From: Candidatus Eisenbacteria bacterium
Lineage (GTDB): Bacteria > Eisenbacteria > RBG-16-71-46 > CAIMUX01 > JAHJDP01
Assembly: GCA_018831195.1 (NCBI GenBank)
Contig: JAHJDP010000032.1
Coordinates: forward strand, 95,094 to 159,093
Length of the DNA stretch: 64,000 nucleotides
Direction of reading: 5' to 3'
Shown: one piece after another, positions 25,887 to 34,985 of the stretch
How positions within the stretch are numbered: the stretch's first letter is position 1
Layout: each line of letters begins with the position of its first letter
Program-made: the position numbers and the translations under genes
Notes under the pieces: model-generated
Told to the model about the DNA's origin: nothing
Database searches by the model: none
Seen by the model: the letters and a program-made list of their open reading frames with translations, nothing else

Positions 25887-26876
25887 TTGCCCCCGATGGA
25901 TCTGCAAGCCATTAAGGCGCAATTGGAAGAGTTGACCCCGGCGATCAACGCGACGGAAGAGCAAATAGCCCGCGTCATTGTCGGGCAGAAGGATATGGTT
26001 CGGAAACTCCTTGTGGGCCTCCTGGCTGATGGCCACGTCCTGTTGGAGGGCGTTCCCGGCTTGGCCAAGACCCTTGCGGTCAGGGCTCTGTCGGGAGCGA
26101 TTCAGGCCCGTTTCAGCCGGATTCAGTTCACGCCCGATCTGCTGCCCTCCGATCTTACCGGGACGATGGTCTACAATCCCCGCTCGGGGGAGTTCACCGT
26201 CCACAAGGGACCGGTCTTTACCAATATTGTCCTTGCCGATGAGATCAACCGAGCGCCGGCAAAGGTACAGAGCGCCCTGTTGGAAGCGATGCAGGAACGG
26301 CAGGTCACACTGGGGGAAACCACCTATCCCCTCGAAGAACCCTTCCTCGTCCTCGCCACACAAAACCCGATTGAGCAAGAGGGGACCTACCCGTTGCCGG
26401 AGGCGCAGGTCGATCGTTTCATGCTCAAACTGCGCGTCGGGTATCCCAGTCCCGAAGAAGAGAAAGAGATCTTGGGGCGGATGACGGGCAGCCACGTACC
26501 TGAGGTGCGGCAGGTGATCACGCCGAAGAACATTCTTGACAGCCGTGCCGTGGTTCGCCAGATCTATATGGATGAGAAGATCACTGATTATATTGTACAA
26601 ATTATCTTTGCCAGCCGGGAGCCGGAAAGGGTGGGTCTCCACATCGGAGGACTGATCGCCTACGGCGCCTCTCCCCGGGGCACGATTAATCTCGCCCTGG
26701 CCGCGAAGGCCCACGCCTTCATCAGCGGCAGGCCCTATGTCGTCCCAGAAGATGTTAAAGCGATAGCTCCCGATGTCTTGCGCCATCGCATCCTGACAAC
26801 CTATGAAGCGGAAGCCGAGGAGGTCAGCTCCGATGACCTGGTCCAAAAAATCCTGGACCACGTGGAAGTTCCGTAA
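25887..26876 (+). CDS. MoxR-family AAA+ ATPase
   Basis: 329 residues. GVPGLAKTLAVRAL is the MoxR Walker A, VLADEINRAPAKVQSALLEAM the Walker B region, and ATQNPIEQEGTYPLPEAQVDRF sensor 1 with the MoxR signature. The TTG at 25887 is the likely start, because AGGGAGGA at 25871-25878 sits 8 bases before it; ATG 25896 would be too far. MoxR proteins act with VWA-domain partners as chaperone-like complexes, and here DUF58, BatA and BatB follow. It is the first gene of the Bat operon. Confidence 0.95.
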   Translation: MPPMDLQAIKAQLEELTPAINATEEQIARVIVGQKDMVRKLLVGLLADGHVLLEGVPGLAKTLAVRALSGAIQARFSRIQFTPDLLPSDLTGTMVYNPRSGEFTVHKGPVFTNIVLADEINRAPAKVQSALLEAMQERQVTLGETTYPLEEPFLVLATQNPIEQEGTYPLPEAQVDRFMLKLRVGYPSPEEEKEILGRMTGSHVPEVRQVITPKNILDSRAVVRQIYMDEKITDYIVQIIFASREPERVGLHIGGLIAYGASPRGTINLALAAKAHAFISGRPYVVPEDVKAIAPDVLRHRILTTYEAEAEEVSSDDLVQKILDHVEVP

Positions 26877-27861
26877 CCCATTCCGGGGAGGCGGAGATGC
26901 ATCGGTTGCGGATTTGCCTACCTGGGATGATTTTGAAACGGAAGATCCCGTAGCGGTCCTGAAGCGAGTGCGGCATCTTGAGATCCGCACCCGCCGGTTG
27001 GTTGATCAGATATTTTCAGGTGAGTACCACTCCATTTTCCGTGGACAGGGGATGGAGTTTCACGATGTCCGCCCCTATGTCGCCGGCGACGACGTGCGGG
27101 CCATCGACTGGAACGTCACGGCGAGAGCGGCCGAACCTTATGTTAAAACATTTGTAGAAACCCGCGAGCTGGTGGTTCTCCTGATGGCCGACCTTTCCGC
27201 ATCGACCCTTTTCGGTACGGGCGGCAAGGCGAAACGCGATCTCCTGGCCGAAACAGCGGCCCTCCTTATATTCTCTGCGATCCGTAACAGGGATCAGGTC
27301 GGTCTTGTCCTTTTCACCGATCGTTTGGAGAAGGTCATCCTGCCGCGCAAGGGGCGGCGCCATGGCCTCCGCCTGCTCCGCGAGCTCTTGGAATTCCGCC
27401 CCGAAGGACGCGGCAGCGACCTGAGCCAGCCGCTGGAACAGGTTGCCCGCCTTCTCCGCCGCCGGGCGGTCGTCTTTCTCATGAGTGATTTTCTTTTCCC
27501 TGACCCAACGGATGCTCTGCGCCGCGTCGCCGGCCGCCATGATCTCATCCCCGTCGTGATGAGCGATCAACGGGAAGAGGTGCTCCCGCCGGTTGGGCTG
27601 GTGGAGCTGGAGGATCTCGAGACCGGGCGGCGGCGTTTGGTCGATACATCGAATGCCGGTGTCCGGAAACTCTTTGAAGAGCGGGGCCGGCATCGCCGGG
27701 AGGTCTTGAGCCATATTTTCGGACGGACCGGTCTTGACGCCGTCTGGCTCGAAACAGAGAAAGATCCGGCGGCGGCTCTGCAACACCTGTTCAAGGTCCG
27801 CCTGAAGCGGCGATCGAGCGGTGGTATCGTGGCCGGTCCGAACGTGGGGGCGCGGTCATGA
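26836..27861 (+). CDS. DUF58 (VWA-like) protein of the Bat operon
   Basis: About 341 residues from ATG 26836, which has GAGG 9 bases upstream and overlaps moxR by 41 bases; the frame is open from 26803 and later starts are possible. RRLVDQIFSGEYHSIFRGQG, then MEFHDVRPYVAGDDVRAIDW and NVTARAAEPYVKTFVETRE, form the DUF58 core. The following LVVLLMADLSASTLFGTG is the degenerate VWA strand with a D-x-S-x-S motif. Paired with MoxR in very many genomes, role poorly defined. It lies directly upstream of an anchored protein, with ATGA overlap at 27858. Confidence 0.92.
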   Translation, partial: TWSKKSWTTWKFRNPFRGGGDASVADLPTWDDFETEDPVAVLKRVRHLEIRTRRLVDQIFSGEYHSIFRGQGMEFHDVRPYVAGDDVRAIDWNVTARAAEPYVKTFVETRELVVLLMADLSASTLFGTGGKAKRDLLAETAALLIFSAIRNRDQVGLVLFTDRLEKVILPRKGRRHGLRLLRELLEFRPEGRGSDLSQPLEQVARLLRRRAVVFLMSDFLFPDPTDALRRVAGRHDLIPVVMSDQREEVLPPVGLVELEDLETGRRRLVDTSNAGVRKLFEERGRHRREVLSHIFGRTGLDAVWLETEKDPAAALQHLFKVRLKRRSSGGIVAGPNVGARS

Positions 27862-28868
27862 GGCGCTTCCTTGCGGGCATCCTTCCGATCATCTTTGCGC
27901 TGATCATGGGATTGACCTCCTGCGCCCGCGAGACTCCAACCGAGGAAGGCCAAGGTCAATGGCGGCTTCAGTGGGAGGCGATACCGCAGGATTCGCTGAC
28001 CCTTGGGGATCCCTTTCACATTCGGCTTTCGGGTGCTCTGCCGGCGGGCAGCCGCCTGCTGGCATCACCCTTTGAATCGGTGCCCGCTCCCTTTGCCCTC
28101 CGGAAGGGATCCGCGCCAAAGGAACGGAACCTTGGCGATTCCCTGACATATTATTCACAATCCGTGGAGCTGGCCGCCTTCGAGCCCGGTCACCACCGTT
28201 TAGGCCCCCTGCCGGTGGCCTATCTCTTGGGAGCCGATTCACTCCTGCTCTGGAGCGATACCCTGGCCATATCCATCGCCCGTGTGATCAATGATTCTCA
28301 ACAGGTCGCCGATCTGCGGGATATTAAGCCCCCGCTTCCGATGAAGCGCAGCCGGTTGTTGTGGATAGTGATGGGGGGGGTGCTGCTGCTCGCCGCCGCC
28401 GCCGCCTATTATCTGCTGCGCCGCCGCCGGGGACAGATGGGGACTCTCGCCCGCCCGGCCCTGCCGCCGCTGGAGGAATTCGACCTGGGTCTTGTTAAAC
28501 TTCAGGCGGATCGCTTCCCGGAAAAGGGGGAATGGGGATTGTACACCCTGCGCTTGAGCTGGCTGGTGCGCCGCTACATGGAGCGAAGATATCAGAAGCC
28601 GATCCTTGAAATGACAACGGCGGAGATCCGCCGCTGGACCCGCCAAGAGGCTTTCGATCTGAAATTGGGGAACCGCCTCCTCAATTGGCTGGGAGTGGGC
28701 GATCAGATCAAGTTTGCCGGCGCCGTTCCCACCCTTGCCGAGTGTGGGAACCTTATGAATGAAGGCCGGGAGATTGTCCACAGGATTCATGAATCGACGC
28801 TGAGTGATGCTGAATCGGACGGATTGAAGGGCGACGGCGCTGCATCGGCCGCCGGGAAGGAGGGTTAA
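27858..28868 (+). CDS. Bat-operon lipoprotein-like protein with a single membrane span
   Basis: 336 residues. The N terminus has a signal with a lipobox-like LTSC at residues 20-23 (predicted lipidation at Cys23). A beta-rich periplasmic domain of about 140 residues follows, then one clear transmembrane segment (LWIVMGGVLLLAAAAAYYLL) and a cytoplasmic Arg-rich stretch and helical domain. The equivalent slot in Bacteroidetes Bat operons is filled by small BatD- or DUF4381-like proteins, so it is probably an accessory subunit of the BatAB complex. No catalytic motif is visible. It overlaps DUF58 and is 6 bases before batA. Confidence 0.75.
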   Translation: MRRFLAGILPIIFALIMGLTSCARETPTEEGQGQWRLQWEAIPQDSLTLGDPFHIRLSGALPAGSRLLASPFESVPAPFALRKGSAPKERNLGDSLTYYSQSVELAAFEPGHHRLGPLPVAYLLGADSLLLWSDTLAISIARVINDSQQVADLRDIKPPLPMKRSRLLWIVMGGVLLLAAAAAYYLLRRRRGQMGTLARPALPPLEEFDLGLVKLQADRFPEKGEWGLYTLRLSWLVRRYMERRYQKPILEMTTAEIRRWTRQEAFDLKLGNRLLNWLGVGDQIKFAGAVPTLAECGNLMNEGREIVHRIHESTLSDAESDGLKGDGAASAAGKEG

Positions 28869-28874
28869 CAATAG

Positions 28875-29855
28875 ATGAACTTTGGTCAACCCGGCTTTCT
28901 CCTTCTGCTGCTCTTGGTGCCGCTGCTCATCGTGGTTCGTAGAACCCTGCGCCTGCGGGGAGGTGTTCTTTTTTCGGATGTCGATCTTATCAAGGGACTG
29001 CCGATCGGCCGCGCCCGCTTGGCCTGGATCCCGGGCGTCTTGGAATTCACCACCTTGATCCTGCTCGTGATCGCCCTCGCTCATCCCCAGAAGGGGGAGT
29101 CGGAGCAGAAGGTTGTCAGTGAAGGATTGGATATCATTCTGGCGCTCGACATTTCCGGCAGTATGAAGGCCGAGGATTTTCAGCCGAAGAACCGTTTAGA
29201 TGCGGCAAAGATCGTGGCCGGCGATTTTATCCTCGGCCGGCCTGAAGACCGGATCGGTCTCGTTGTCTTCGCCGCGGATAGTTATACTCAATGCCCGCTG
29301 ACGGTCGATCATAAACTGCTATTGGAACTTGTGGACAATGTTACTTTTGGAGAGATCAGGGATGGAACAGCGATCGGAATGGCCTTGGCGAACTCCCTCG
29401 CCCGTCTAAAAGATATCCCGGCGCCGTCAAAGGTCGTCATTCTTCTGACCGATGGGCAGAACAATTCCGGCACCATCGATCCCTTGACCAGCGCCTCCAT
29501 GGCAAAGGCTTTGGGCGTGCGTGTTTATACAATCGGAGTGGGAACGCTTGGTGAGGCGCCCTACCCGGTCGATGATCCGATCCTGGGGCGGCATTATGTG
29601 AATGTTCCCTCCGCCGTCGATGACGTGACGCTGCAGGCGATCGCTGATTCCACAGGGGGGCGCTACTATCGGGCGACCGATTCCCGAACCCTGGAGATGA
29701 TCTTTTCAGAAATTGATCAACTCGAACTGCGGCCGCAGGAGATGATCGAACATATTTCCAGAAAGGATGTCGGGGTCTGGGCGATTTGGCCGGCGCTGGG
29801 TTGCCTGATGTTGCAGGGATTCCTGACGGCCTTTTGGTTCCGGAGGTTGCCATGA
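28875..29855 (+). CDS. batA: BatA-like membrane VWA protein
   Basis: 326 residues. Two N-terminal membrane segments (about 5-22 and 52-70) and one at the C terminus (about 300-318) flank a periplasmic von Willebrand A domain. The MIDAS metal site is complete: DISGS at about 91-95, Thr in RDGTAIG, and Asp in LLTDGQNN. Together with BatB it is implicated in aerotolerance and stress in Bacteroides, with an unknown client. Its stop overlaps the BatB start in an ATGA. Confidence 0.93.
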   Translation: MNFGQPGFLLLLLLVPLLIVVRRTLRLRGGVLFSDVDLIKGLPIGRARLAWIPGVLEFTTLILLVIALAHPQKGESEQKVVSEGLDIILALDISGSMKAEDFQPKNRLDAAKIVAGDFILGRPEDRIGLVVFAADSYTQCPLTVDHKLLLELVDNVTFGEIRDGTAIGMALANSLARLKDIPAPSKVVILLTDGQNNSGTIDPLTSASMAKALGVRVYTIGVGTLGEAPYPVDDPILGRHYVNVPSAVDDVTLQAIADSTGGRYYRATDSRTLEMIFSEIDQLELRPQEMIEHISRKDVGVWAIWPALGCLMLQGFLTAFWFRRLP

Positions 29856-31702
29856 GATTCGTCCATCCGGAAATCCTCTGGCTCCTCGGTTTGATGCCGT
29901 TCTTTATCGGTGGGCTGATTTTGATCGAGCGCCGGCGGCGGGCGCGTCTCCGCCGCTTCGCCGGGGAAGGGGGGATGGACCGCCTCCTTCGCCATCTCGA
30001 TCCTTGGGGTGAAATTCGGCGCGGTTGTCTCGCCGTCATCGCCACCGTGCTGTTGATCCTTGCGGCGGCGCGGCCCCAGGTTCCCGCCGGAAAGGTTCCC
30101 GTCACCCGCAGCGGCCGCGATGTGGCCATTGTCCTGGATGTCTCCACCAGCATGCTGGCGGAGGATCTTCCCTCCGGGCGGCTCGCCTATGCGCGCCGCG
30201 TCCTGAAATCCTGCCTTGATCGCATGTCGGGAGACCGGGTCGGATTGGTGGCCTTCGCCGGCGAAGCTTATGTGCAATGTCCTCTCACTCTGGATCGTAC
30301 GGCCTTGTACATATTTCTCGATGCTCTCAGCACCGATTTGGTGGGGCAGCCGGGCACGGCCTTGGCCGCGGCGCTCCGCAAGGGCATGGAGGTTGTGGGT
30401 GATCAGGACGACCGGACGCGGGTTATCCTGCTCCTGTCCGATGCGGAAGATCATCAGGGGGAAGTCGAAAACGTTTTAACCGAATTAAGGAACAGCGGCA
30501 TACGGGTCGTCGCCGTGGGAATGGGCTCCCCGGAGGGTGAGCCGATCCCGATCCCCGCCGGCGATGGCCGGACGGAGCACAAGCGTGATACTGAAGGCCG
30601 CATCGTGATGACGCGCCTTAATGAAACGCTCCTGGGGGAGTTTGCCAAAGAGACGGGGGGCTTTTATGTTCGGGCTACGGGCAGCGGCGCGGAGGTCGAT
30701 GTTCTCATGAAGTATATCGACGCATTGGAAGAGGGTGAGGTGGAAGGAGGAATTCGGATCATTTATCGCGATCGATACGGCGAGCTTGTTGTTCCGGCCC
30801 TGATACTCCTCATTCTGAGAATCCTTCTGGGCATCCGGCGCCAGGGCAAAAGACATCACAAAAAAGGGAGCCGCGCCCTGAATTCGGTGGCAAAAGCCTC
30901 CCTGATTCTGTTGTGCCTCGCGACGGGACTTATCGCTGATGAGGGCACGAGTGACGATCCCCTCAAGCTCTACGAAGAGGGCCGGATGGATGAAGCCCAG
31001 TCCCGCTTGCAAGAACTGAGACAGGATCATCCCAAGGATCCGCGGATCCCCTATAACCTCGGGAATGTGGCCTATCGGGCGCAGGATTACCCGACGGCAG
31101 TGACGCAGTTTGACGGCGCCTCCAGCCTGTCGGGGGGGAATGCCGCGATTCAGGCGCGATCACTCTACAATCGAGGATGCGCCCAATACCGCTCCGGGGA
31201 TATGGAGGGAGCGGTGGAGTCATTCCGGGCGGGGCTTCTGCTCGATCCGGGAGATGAAGATGCCAAGGTGAATTTGGAATTCCTGTTGCGCCAAATGGAT
31301 CAGCAACAGCAGCAACAGCAGCAACAGCAGCAGCAGGAGCCATCCGAGAACGGGGCGTCCGATCCATCACAAGAAGGCGCCCCGCCCGATTCCTCCTCGC
31401 AGAGAGATCCGTCGCAGCAGGACCAGCAACAGGACCAGCAGCAGAATCAGCAACAGGACCAGCAACAGGACCAGCAGCAGAATCAGCAACAACAGCCTCC
31501 CGAATCTGAGGACGAAAAGAAGGACTCGGCGGAGTCTCAAAATCAGCAAGAGGAGCCGAAGGGAGCAGAGCCCACACCCTCGGAGATCCTCCAGCAGGAT
31601 ATCGGGCGTCTTCTTGAAAGCCTGGCCCTGCAGGAGAAAACGATCCAGGCTGAGAGGATGAAAGCGCGTTTAAAATCGGTCACAGTAGCTAAGGATTGGT
31701 AA
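29852..31702 (+). CDS. BatB-BatC fusion: VWA domain, TPR domain and Gln-rich tail
   Basis: 616 residues from ATG 29852. The BatB half has membrane segments near 8-25 and 57-73, a VWA domain with MIDAS DVSTS at 96-100, and a third segment at about 311-327. A further hydrophobic stretch (about 347-362) then leads into a BatC-like tetratricopeptide region at roughly 366-455 (DPRIPYNLGNVAYRAQDY; ARSLYNRGCAQYRSGDM). The end is very rich in Gln, Asp and Asn. Classic operons encode BatB and BatC separately, so this is a fusion. No stop or frameshift is visible at the junction (about 30880). Confidence 0.9.
   Translation: MRFVHPEILWLLGLMPFFIGGLILIERRRRARLRRFAGEGGMDRLLRHLDPWGEIRRGCLAVIATVLLILAAARPQVPAGKVPVTRSGRDVAIVLDVSTSMLAEDLPSGRLAYARRVLKSCLDRMSGDRVGLVAFAGEAYVQCPLTLDRTALYIFLDALSTDLVGQPGTALAAALRKGMEVVGDQDDRTRVILLLSDAEDHQGEVENVLTELRNSGIRVVAVGMGSPEGEPIPIPAGDGRTEHKRDTEGRIVMTRLNETLLGEFAKETGGFYVRATGSGAEVDVLMKYIDALEEGEVEGGIRIIYRDRYGELVVPALILLILRILLGIRRQGKRHHKKGSRALNSVAKASLILLCLATGLIADEGTSDDPLKLYEEGRMDEAQSRLQELRQDHPKDPRIPYNLGNVAYRAQDYPTAVTQFDGASSLSGGNAAIQARSLYNRGCAQYRSGDMEGAVESFRAGLLLDPGDEDAKVNLEFLLRQMDQQQQQQQQQQQQEPSENGASDPSQEGAPPDSSSQRDPSQQDQQQDQQQNQQQDQQQDQQQNQQQQPPESEDEKKDSAESQNQQEEPKGAEPTPSEILQQDIGRLLESLALQEKTIQAERMKARLKSVTVAKDW
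31301..31339 (+). repeat. CAG/CAA run encoding a Gln tract in BatC part
   Basis: An uninterrupted run of CAG and CAA codons encodes 13 Gln. It lies within the BatB-BatC fusion, just after the TPR domain. Tracts like this can vary in length by slippage, although the mixed codons make slippage less likely than in a pure repeat. Confidence 0.85.
31421..31492 (+). repeat. 36-bp tandem duplication in the Gln-rich tail of BatB-BatC
   Basis: Two adjacent 36-base units, 31421-31456 and 31457-31492, differ only at their last base. Each encodes DQQQDQQQNQQQ, and inside each unit are three degenerate 12-base subunits (GAC or AAT followed by Gln codons). This is a recent duplication inside a low-complexity coding region. 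The whole tail is consistent with a disordered linker. Confidence 0.85.
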
Positions 31703-31740
31703 AGAGGAATGGTAAGAGCGACGGGCCTTAGGGACGGGTG

Positions 31741-33591
31741 ATGTCAAGAACGGGGACAATGAAAAGGCGGATGGGAGTGATCCGGAGTTGCCGGATCCGC
31801 TTACCCCTGCTTTCGGCTCTCCTGGCGCTCCTGATGGGGTTGGGACTCCTCCAACGTGCGGCGGCTGGTTCCGATCCGAAGATTGTTGCACAATTAGACC
31901 GGCCGCAGGTGCAGATGGGGGATATCGTAACCCTGACCGTCACCGTGGAAGGGGGCGGCGCCGACGGTCAGCCATCGGTGATGAACGGGGATGGATACCA
32001 CTCCACTTATCAGGGAACCTCGCAAAATTTCTCATTTGTCAACGGACGGGCCTCCTCGACGACGAGTTATACATTCCGGATCATTCCCCGGAGGGAAGGG
32101 CTGATCCACGTCGGACCGATCCAGGTTGCGATGGACGGCGAAAAATATGAGGTTGCGCCGCTGGAGTTGACGGTGGGCGCCGCTGCGCCGACCCCGTCGC
32201 AGACACGAAACCGCCCGCAAAGTCAGATGCCCGGCCGGGCGGATGGCGGAGATGATATTTTTGTCACGACACAGGTCGATCGGGATACCGTCTATATCCA
32301 TCAACAGGTGGTTCTGATCTTTCGTTTTTACACCGGCCCGGAGGTCTCTTTCACCGAGCGGCCGAACTATTCCCCGCCGGCGACGACCGGTTTTATCGAA
32401 GAGCCGATGGGAGAGCAAAAGCGGTTCACCGTGAGAAGGAATGGAACCGTTTATTCGGTCACCGAAATCAAGACCGCCCTCTACCCGACGCGGGCGGGTG
32501 TGTTGACCATCAGCCCCGCAGAGGTTCAATGCGCTATTGAGGACCGGACCAAACCGACGCGAAGCCCCTTTTCGATTTTCGGTCGACAATACCGTGAAAA
32601 ACAGAAGGTGTGTCAATCCGAACCGATTCAAGTTGTCGTTCGTTCCATCCCAAGAACAGGCCAGCCGGCCGATTTCAGCGGGGCGGTCGGTAAATTCGCC
32701 ATTGAGGTGACGGCCGACGCCACCACCGTCAAAGCAAATGAGGCGGTTACAATAACAGCGGCCATCACCGGCACCGGATCAGTGAATGCCCTCGGGACTC
32801 TGGAGTTGCCGGCGCCGGAGTCGGTCCGGATTTTTGATTCCGGTGTGAAGGCGCGCTCCATACCGCTGGAAGGACGGATTGATGCGGAGAAGATATTCAC
32901 GTGGATTCTCATTCCTACAAGCGCGGAGGATGTGACAATCCCTCCTTTAACATTATCCTATTTTGATCCGTACCAGGAACGGTTCACCCGGGCCGCATCG
33001 AGACCACTTAAAATCCAGGTTTTGCCCGGTGAATCGGAGGAACTGATCACCCTGGGGGGACGGGGTTTACCCATCGTCGAAGAAGATATCCGTTACCTTA
33101 AAACCAATCTCACCGGCCTGCGCCTGGGATCCGCCTCCATTCTGGATCGATGGCTGCCCTGGATTCATGGACTGCCTCTTTTAGGTCTGGGCGCGGCCCT
33201 TGTCTATTCCAGGAGACGGCGGCGATTGGAGAGGGACCTCCAAGGGCTTCGGCGCCATGGAGCCCTGAAGAGCGCCAAAGACCGGATTCGCAAGTTGAGA
33301 TCCGATGAACCCCACCGGTGGCAGCGGTGCGGCGCCATCCTCGAGGATTATTTGGCCGATCGCTTATACTATGAGCGCCACGGAGTTCAACGCCGTCTCC
33401 TGCTCGAGAAGATGCGTCTCCTCGGTGTGGAAGATTCCCTGATGAAGGACCTCTCGGATTTTCTGGAGTTCTGCGATGCCTCGGCCTTCGCTCCCTCTGC
33501 GCCCGGCCGACCGGGGGATGAGAAACCGGAGGAACGGACCGGGAAGCTTCTCGACCGGCTGGATGCGGACCTCCGGGGGAGGCGGGTATGA
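31741..33591 (+). CDS. batD: BatD-like oxygen-tolerance protein
   Basis: About 617 residues from ATG 31741, with AGGGACGGG just upstream; an in-frame ATG at 31759 also gives a good signal peptide (RLPLLSALLALLMGLGLLQRA). The body is a series of Ig-like beta domains matching BatD: VAQLDRPQVQMGDIVTLTVT, RIIPRREGLIHVGPIQV, and VTIPPLTLSYFDPYQERF. A membrane segment near residue 480 (LPLLGLGAALVYSRRRRRLE) is followed by a basic cytoplasmic helical tail. It fits between the BatB-BatC fusion and the BatE-like gene. Confidence 0.9.
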   Translation: MSRTGTMKRRMGVIRSCRIRLPLLSALLALLMGLGLLQRAAAGSDPKIVAQLDRPQVQMGDIVTLTVTVEGGGADGQPSVMNGDGYHSTYQGTSQNFSFVNGRASSTTSYTFRIIPRREGLIHVGPIQVAMDGEKYEVAPLELTVGAAAPTPSQTRNRPQSQMPGRADGGDDIFVTTQVDRDTVYIHQQVVLIFRFYTGPEVSFTERPNYSPPATTGFIEEPMGEQKRFTVRRNGTVYSVTEIKTALYPTRAGVLTISPAEVQCAIEDRTKPTRSPFSIFGRQYREKQKVCQSEPIQVVVRSIPRTGQPADFSGAVGKFAIEVTADATTVKANEAVTITAAITGTGSVNALGTLELPAPESVRIFDSGVKARSIPLEGRIDAEKIFTWILIPTSAEDVTIPPLTLSYFDPYQERFTRAASRPLKIQVLPGESEELITLGGRGLPIVEEDIRYLKTNLTGLRLGSASILDRWLPWIHGLPLLGLGAALVYSRRRRRLERDLQGLRRHGALKSAKDRIRKLRSDEPHRWQRCGAILEDYLADRLYYERHGVQRRLLLEKMRLLGVEDSLMKDLSDFLEFCDASAFAPSAPGRPGDEKPEERTGKLLDRLDADLRGRRV

Positions 33592-34361
33592 GACGGCTCG
33601 CCGTCCTGGTAACTCTTCTCCTGCTCTGCGGTGGCGTGACGCGGGCCGCGGAGCGGGCGCTGCCCGAGGGAGTGGTCCGATCTTTCGGTGAGGCCGAGAA
33701 TCTTTACCGGAGCGGGAGCTACATCCAGGCTCTGGAGATATATCAGGAGATTGAAGAGGAGGGACTACGGGGATGGGTTCTGGATTATAATACGGGAAAC
33801 GCCGCTTTCCGATCCCATCAGTTTGGAAGGGCCGTCTTCTACTATGAACGCGCCCTCAGATCGAATCCCAGAGATCCGGATCTTCAGCACAACTATGCCA
33901 TGGTCCGTTCGGTCCTGGGTTTGGAGATGACACCGAACGGCTCCAGCCGGATTCGCTGGCTCCGATGGCTTGGCGGCCTCACCGCCGCCTATTCCATCTC
34001 GGATGCTGTCCTCATCTGCGCCGGCCTGTATTGGGCGGGGGCTCTCCTGGGAATAGCGGCCCTCCTCTTGCGCCGGAAGCGCCCCCTCTTTCATGCCCTG
34101 TTTCGGATCACGGTCCTGTTGGCGATTCCAGCGGTATTGGCCCTTGGTTTCAAGGCATGGGAGGTCGAGCACTGGCCTAACGGGGTCCTGGTCGAAACGA
34201 CGGCGGTCTATTCAGCTCCTCAATCCGATGTTCAGCAGCTGACCCAGCTGTCGGAAGGGACCCTGGTCCGTCAAAGGCGGCATCTCGGTGAGTGGTATGA
34301 GATTGAAGTGGGGGAAGGGGTCCGAGGTTGGGTGCCACAGAACAAGCTCCGGAATTTATAG
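33588..34361 (+). CDS. BatE-like protein with TPR and SH3-like domains
   Basis: 257 residues with a signal peptide (MRRLAVLVTLLLLCGGVTRA), two or three TPR units (LYRSGSYIQALEIYQEI; NAAFRSHQFGRAVFYYERAL) at about 40-105, two membrane segments (about 130-170) and a bacterial SH3-like domain at 200-257 (TAVYSAPQSDVQQLTQLSEG to VRGWVPQNKLRNL). TPR plus SH3 is the BatE layout. It overlaps the batD stop in an ATGA and closes the Bat operon. SH3 domains of this kind may bind peptidoglycan. Confidence 0.85.
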   Translation: MRRLAVLVTLLLLCGGVTRAAERALPEGVVRSFGEAENLYRSGSYIQALEIYQEIEEEGLRGWVLDYNTGNAAFRSHQFGRAVFYYERALRSNPRDPDLQHNYAMVRSVLGLEMTPNGSSRIRWLRWLGGLTAAYSISDAVLICAGLYWAGALLGIAALLLRRKRPLFHALFRITVLLAIPAVLALGFKAWEVEHWPNGVLVETTAVYSAPQSDVQQLTQLSEGTLVRQRRHLGEWYEIEVGEGVRGWVPQNKLRNL

Positions 34362-34514
34362 CGTGATATCATCATGACGGTGTAAAGAACTGGGTCTGGA
34401 ATTTTCGAAGAGAGTTGCTCCTCCTCACTTGGATTTGCTAGATTGACTATAGCTTATCGACCGGAATGGATGTTCAATGGGTTTGAACCCGATGAGGAGG
34501 TTTTGACAATAGGG

Positions 34515-34985
34515 ATGACATCCCAACAACTTCTGACCTATTTCAGTGAAAAGCGTTTTGTCCGTGAGCTCAAGGCGCGATCCAAGGATAGTGCTCTGAA
34601 GGAGATGACCGAACTTCTGGCCCGGGAACGGGAGGTCCATGATCCGCAACTCCTGCTGGAAATGCTGAAGCGCCGGGAGACATTGGGCAGCACCGGAATC
34701 GGGAAGGGAGTGGCCATTCCTCATGGAAGAACCCTCGCTACCGGCAAGCTCAAGGTCGCCTTTGGCCGGTCGAAGAAGGGAATCCCCTTCGATGCCATCG
34801 ATAACGAGCCGGTCCACCTCATCTTTCTCATCGTGGCGCCCTATCATGACCCAAAGAATGAATATCTACCCCTCCTTGGGAAAATCGTGGAAGCGGTTAA
34901 GACGGACACCGCCCGGGACGCTTTAATGCAGGTTGCAACCTTCGAGGATTTAAAGAGTGTCTTCTCAGAAGCTCTCTCTAGCTGA
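34515..34985 (+). CDS. PtsN-like nitrogen-PTS EIIA domain protein
   Basis: 157 residues from ATG 34515, which matches the family length (about 155-165). The frame is open from TTG 34443 and an ATG at 34470 is possible; AGGAGG at 34495-34500 does not clearly decide between them. FVRELKARSKDSALKEMTELL and the phosphorylation-site block GIGKGVAIPHGRT (the His is the phosphoacceptor) are typical EIIA-Ntr. No HPr, EI or sigma-54 gene is near, so the phosphate donor is unknown. The 3' end overlaps the next gene by 29 bases. Confidence 0.85.
   Translation: MTSQQLLTYFSEKRFVRELKARSKDSALKEMTELLAREREVHDPQLLLEMLKRRETLGSTGIGKGVAIPHGRTLATGKLKVAFGRSKKGIPFDAIDNEPVHLIFLIVAPYHDPKNEYLPLLGKIVEAVKTDTARDALMQVATFEDLKSVFSEALSS

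Noticed and set aside
30850..30910. Junction of BatB and BatC considered as a frameshift artefact
   Set aside because: The frame is continuous with a plausible linker and a second hydrophobic stretch; no disrupted motif is visible.
31301..31500. Tandem repeats considered as a CRISPR array
   Set aside because: The units are coding, in frame, lack spacers of similar length, and encode a Gln/Asp/Asn tail.
31367..31549. Minus-strand frame of nearly pure Leu/Val, resembling a membrane peptide
   Set aside because: It is the complement of the CAG/CAA Gln-rich repeat in the BatB-BatC gene, so its Leu/Val content is a by-product.
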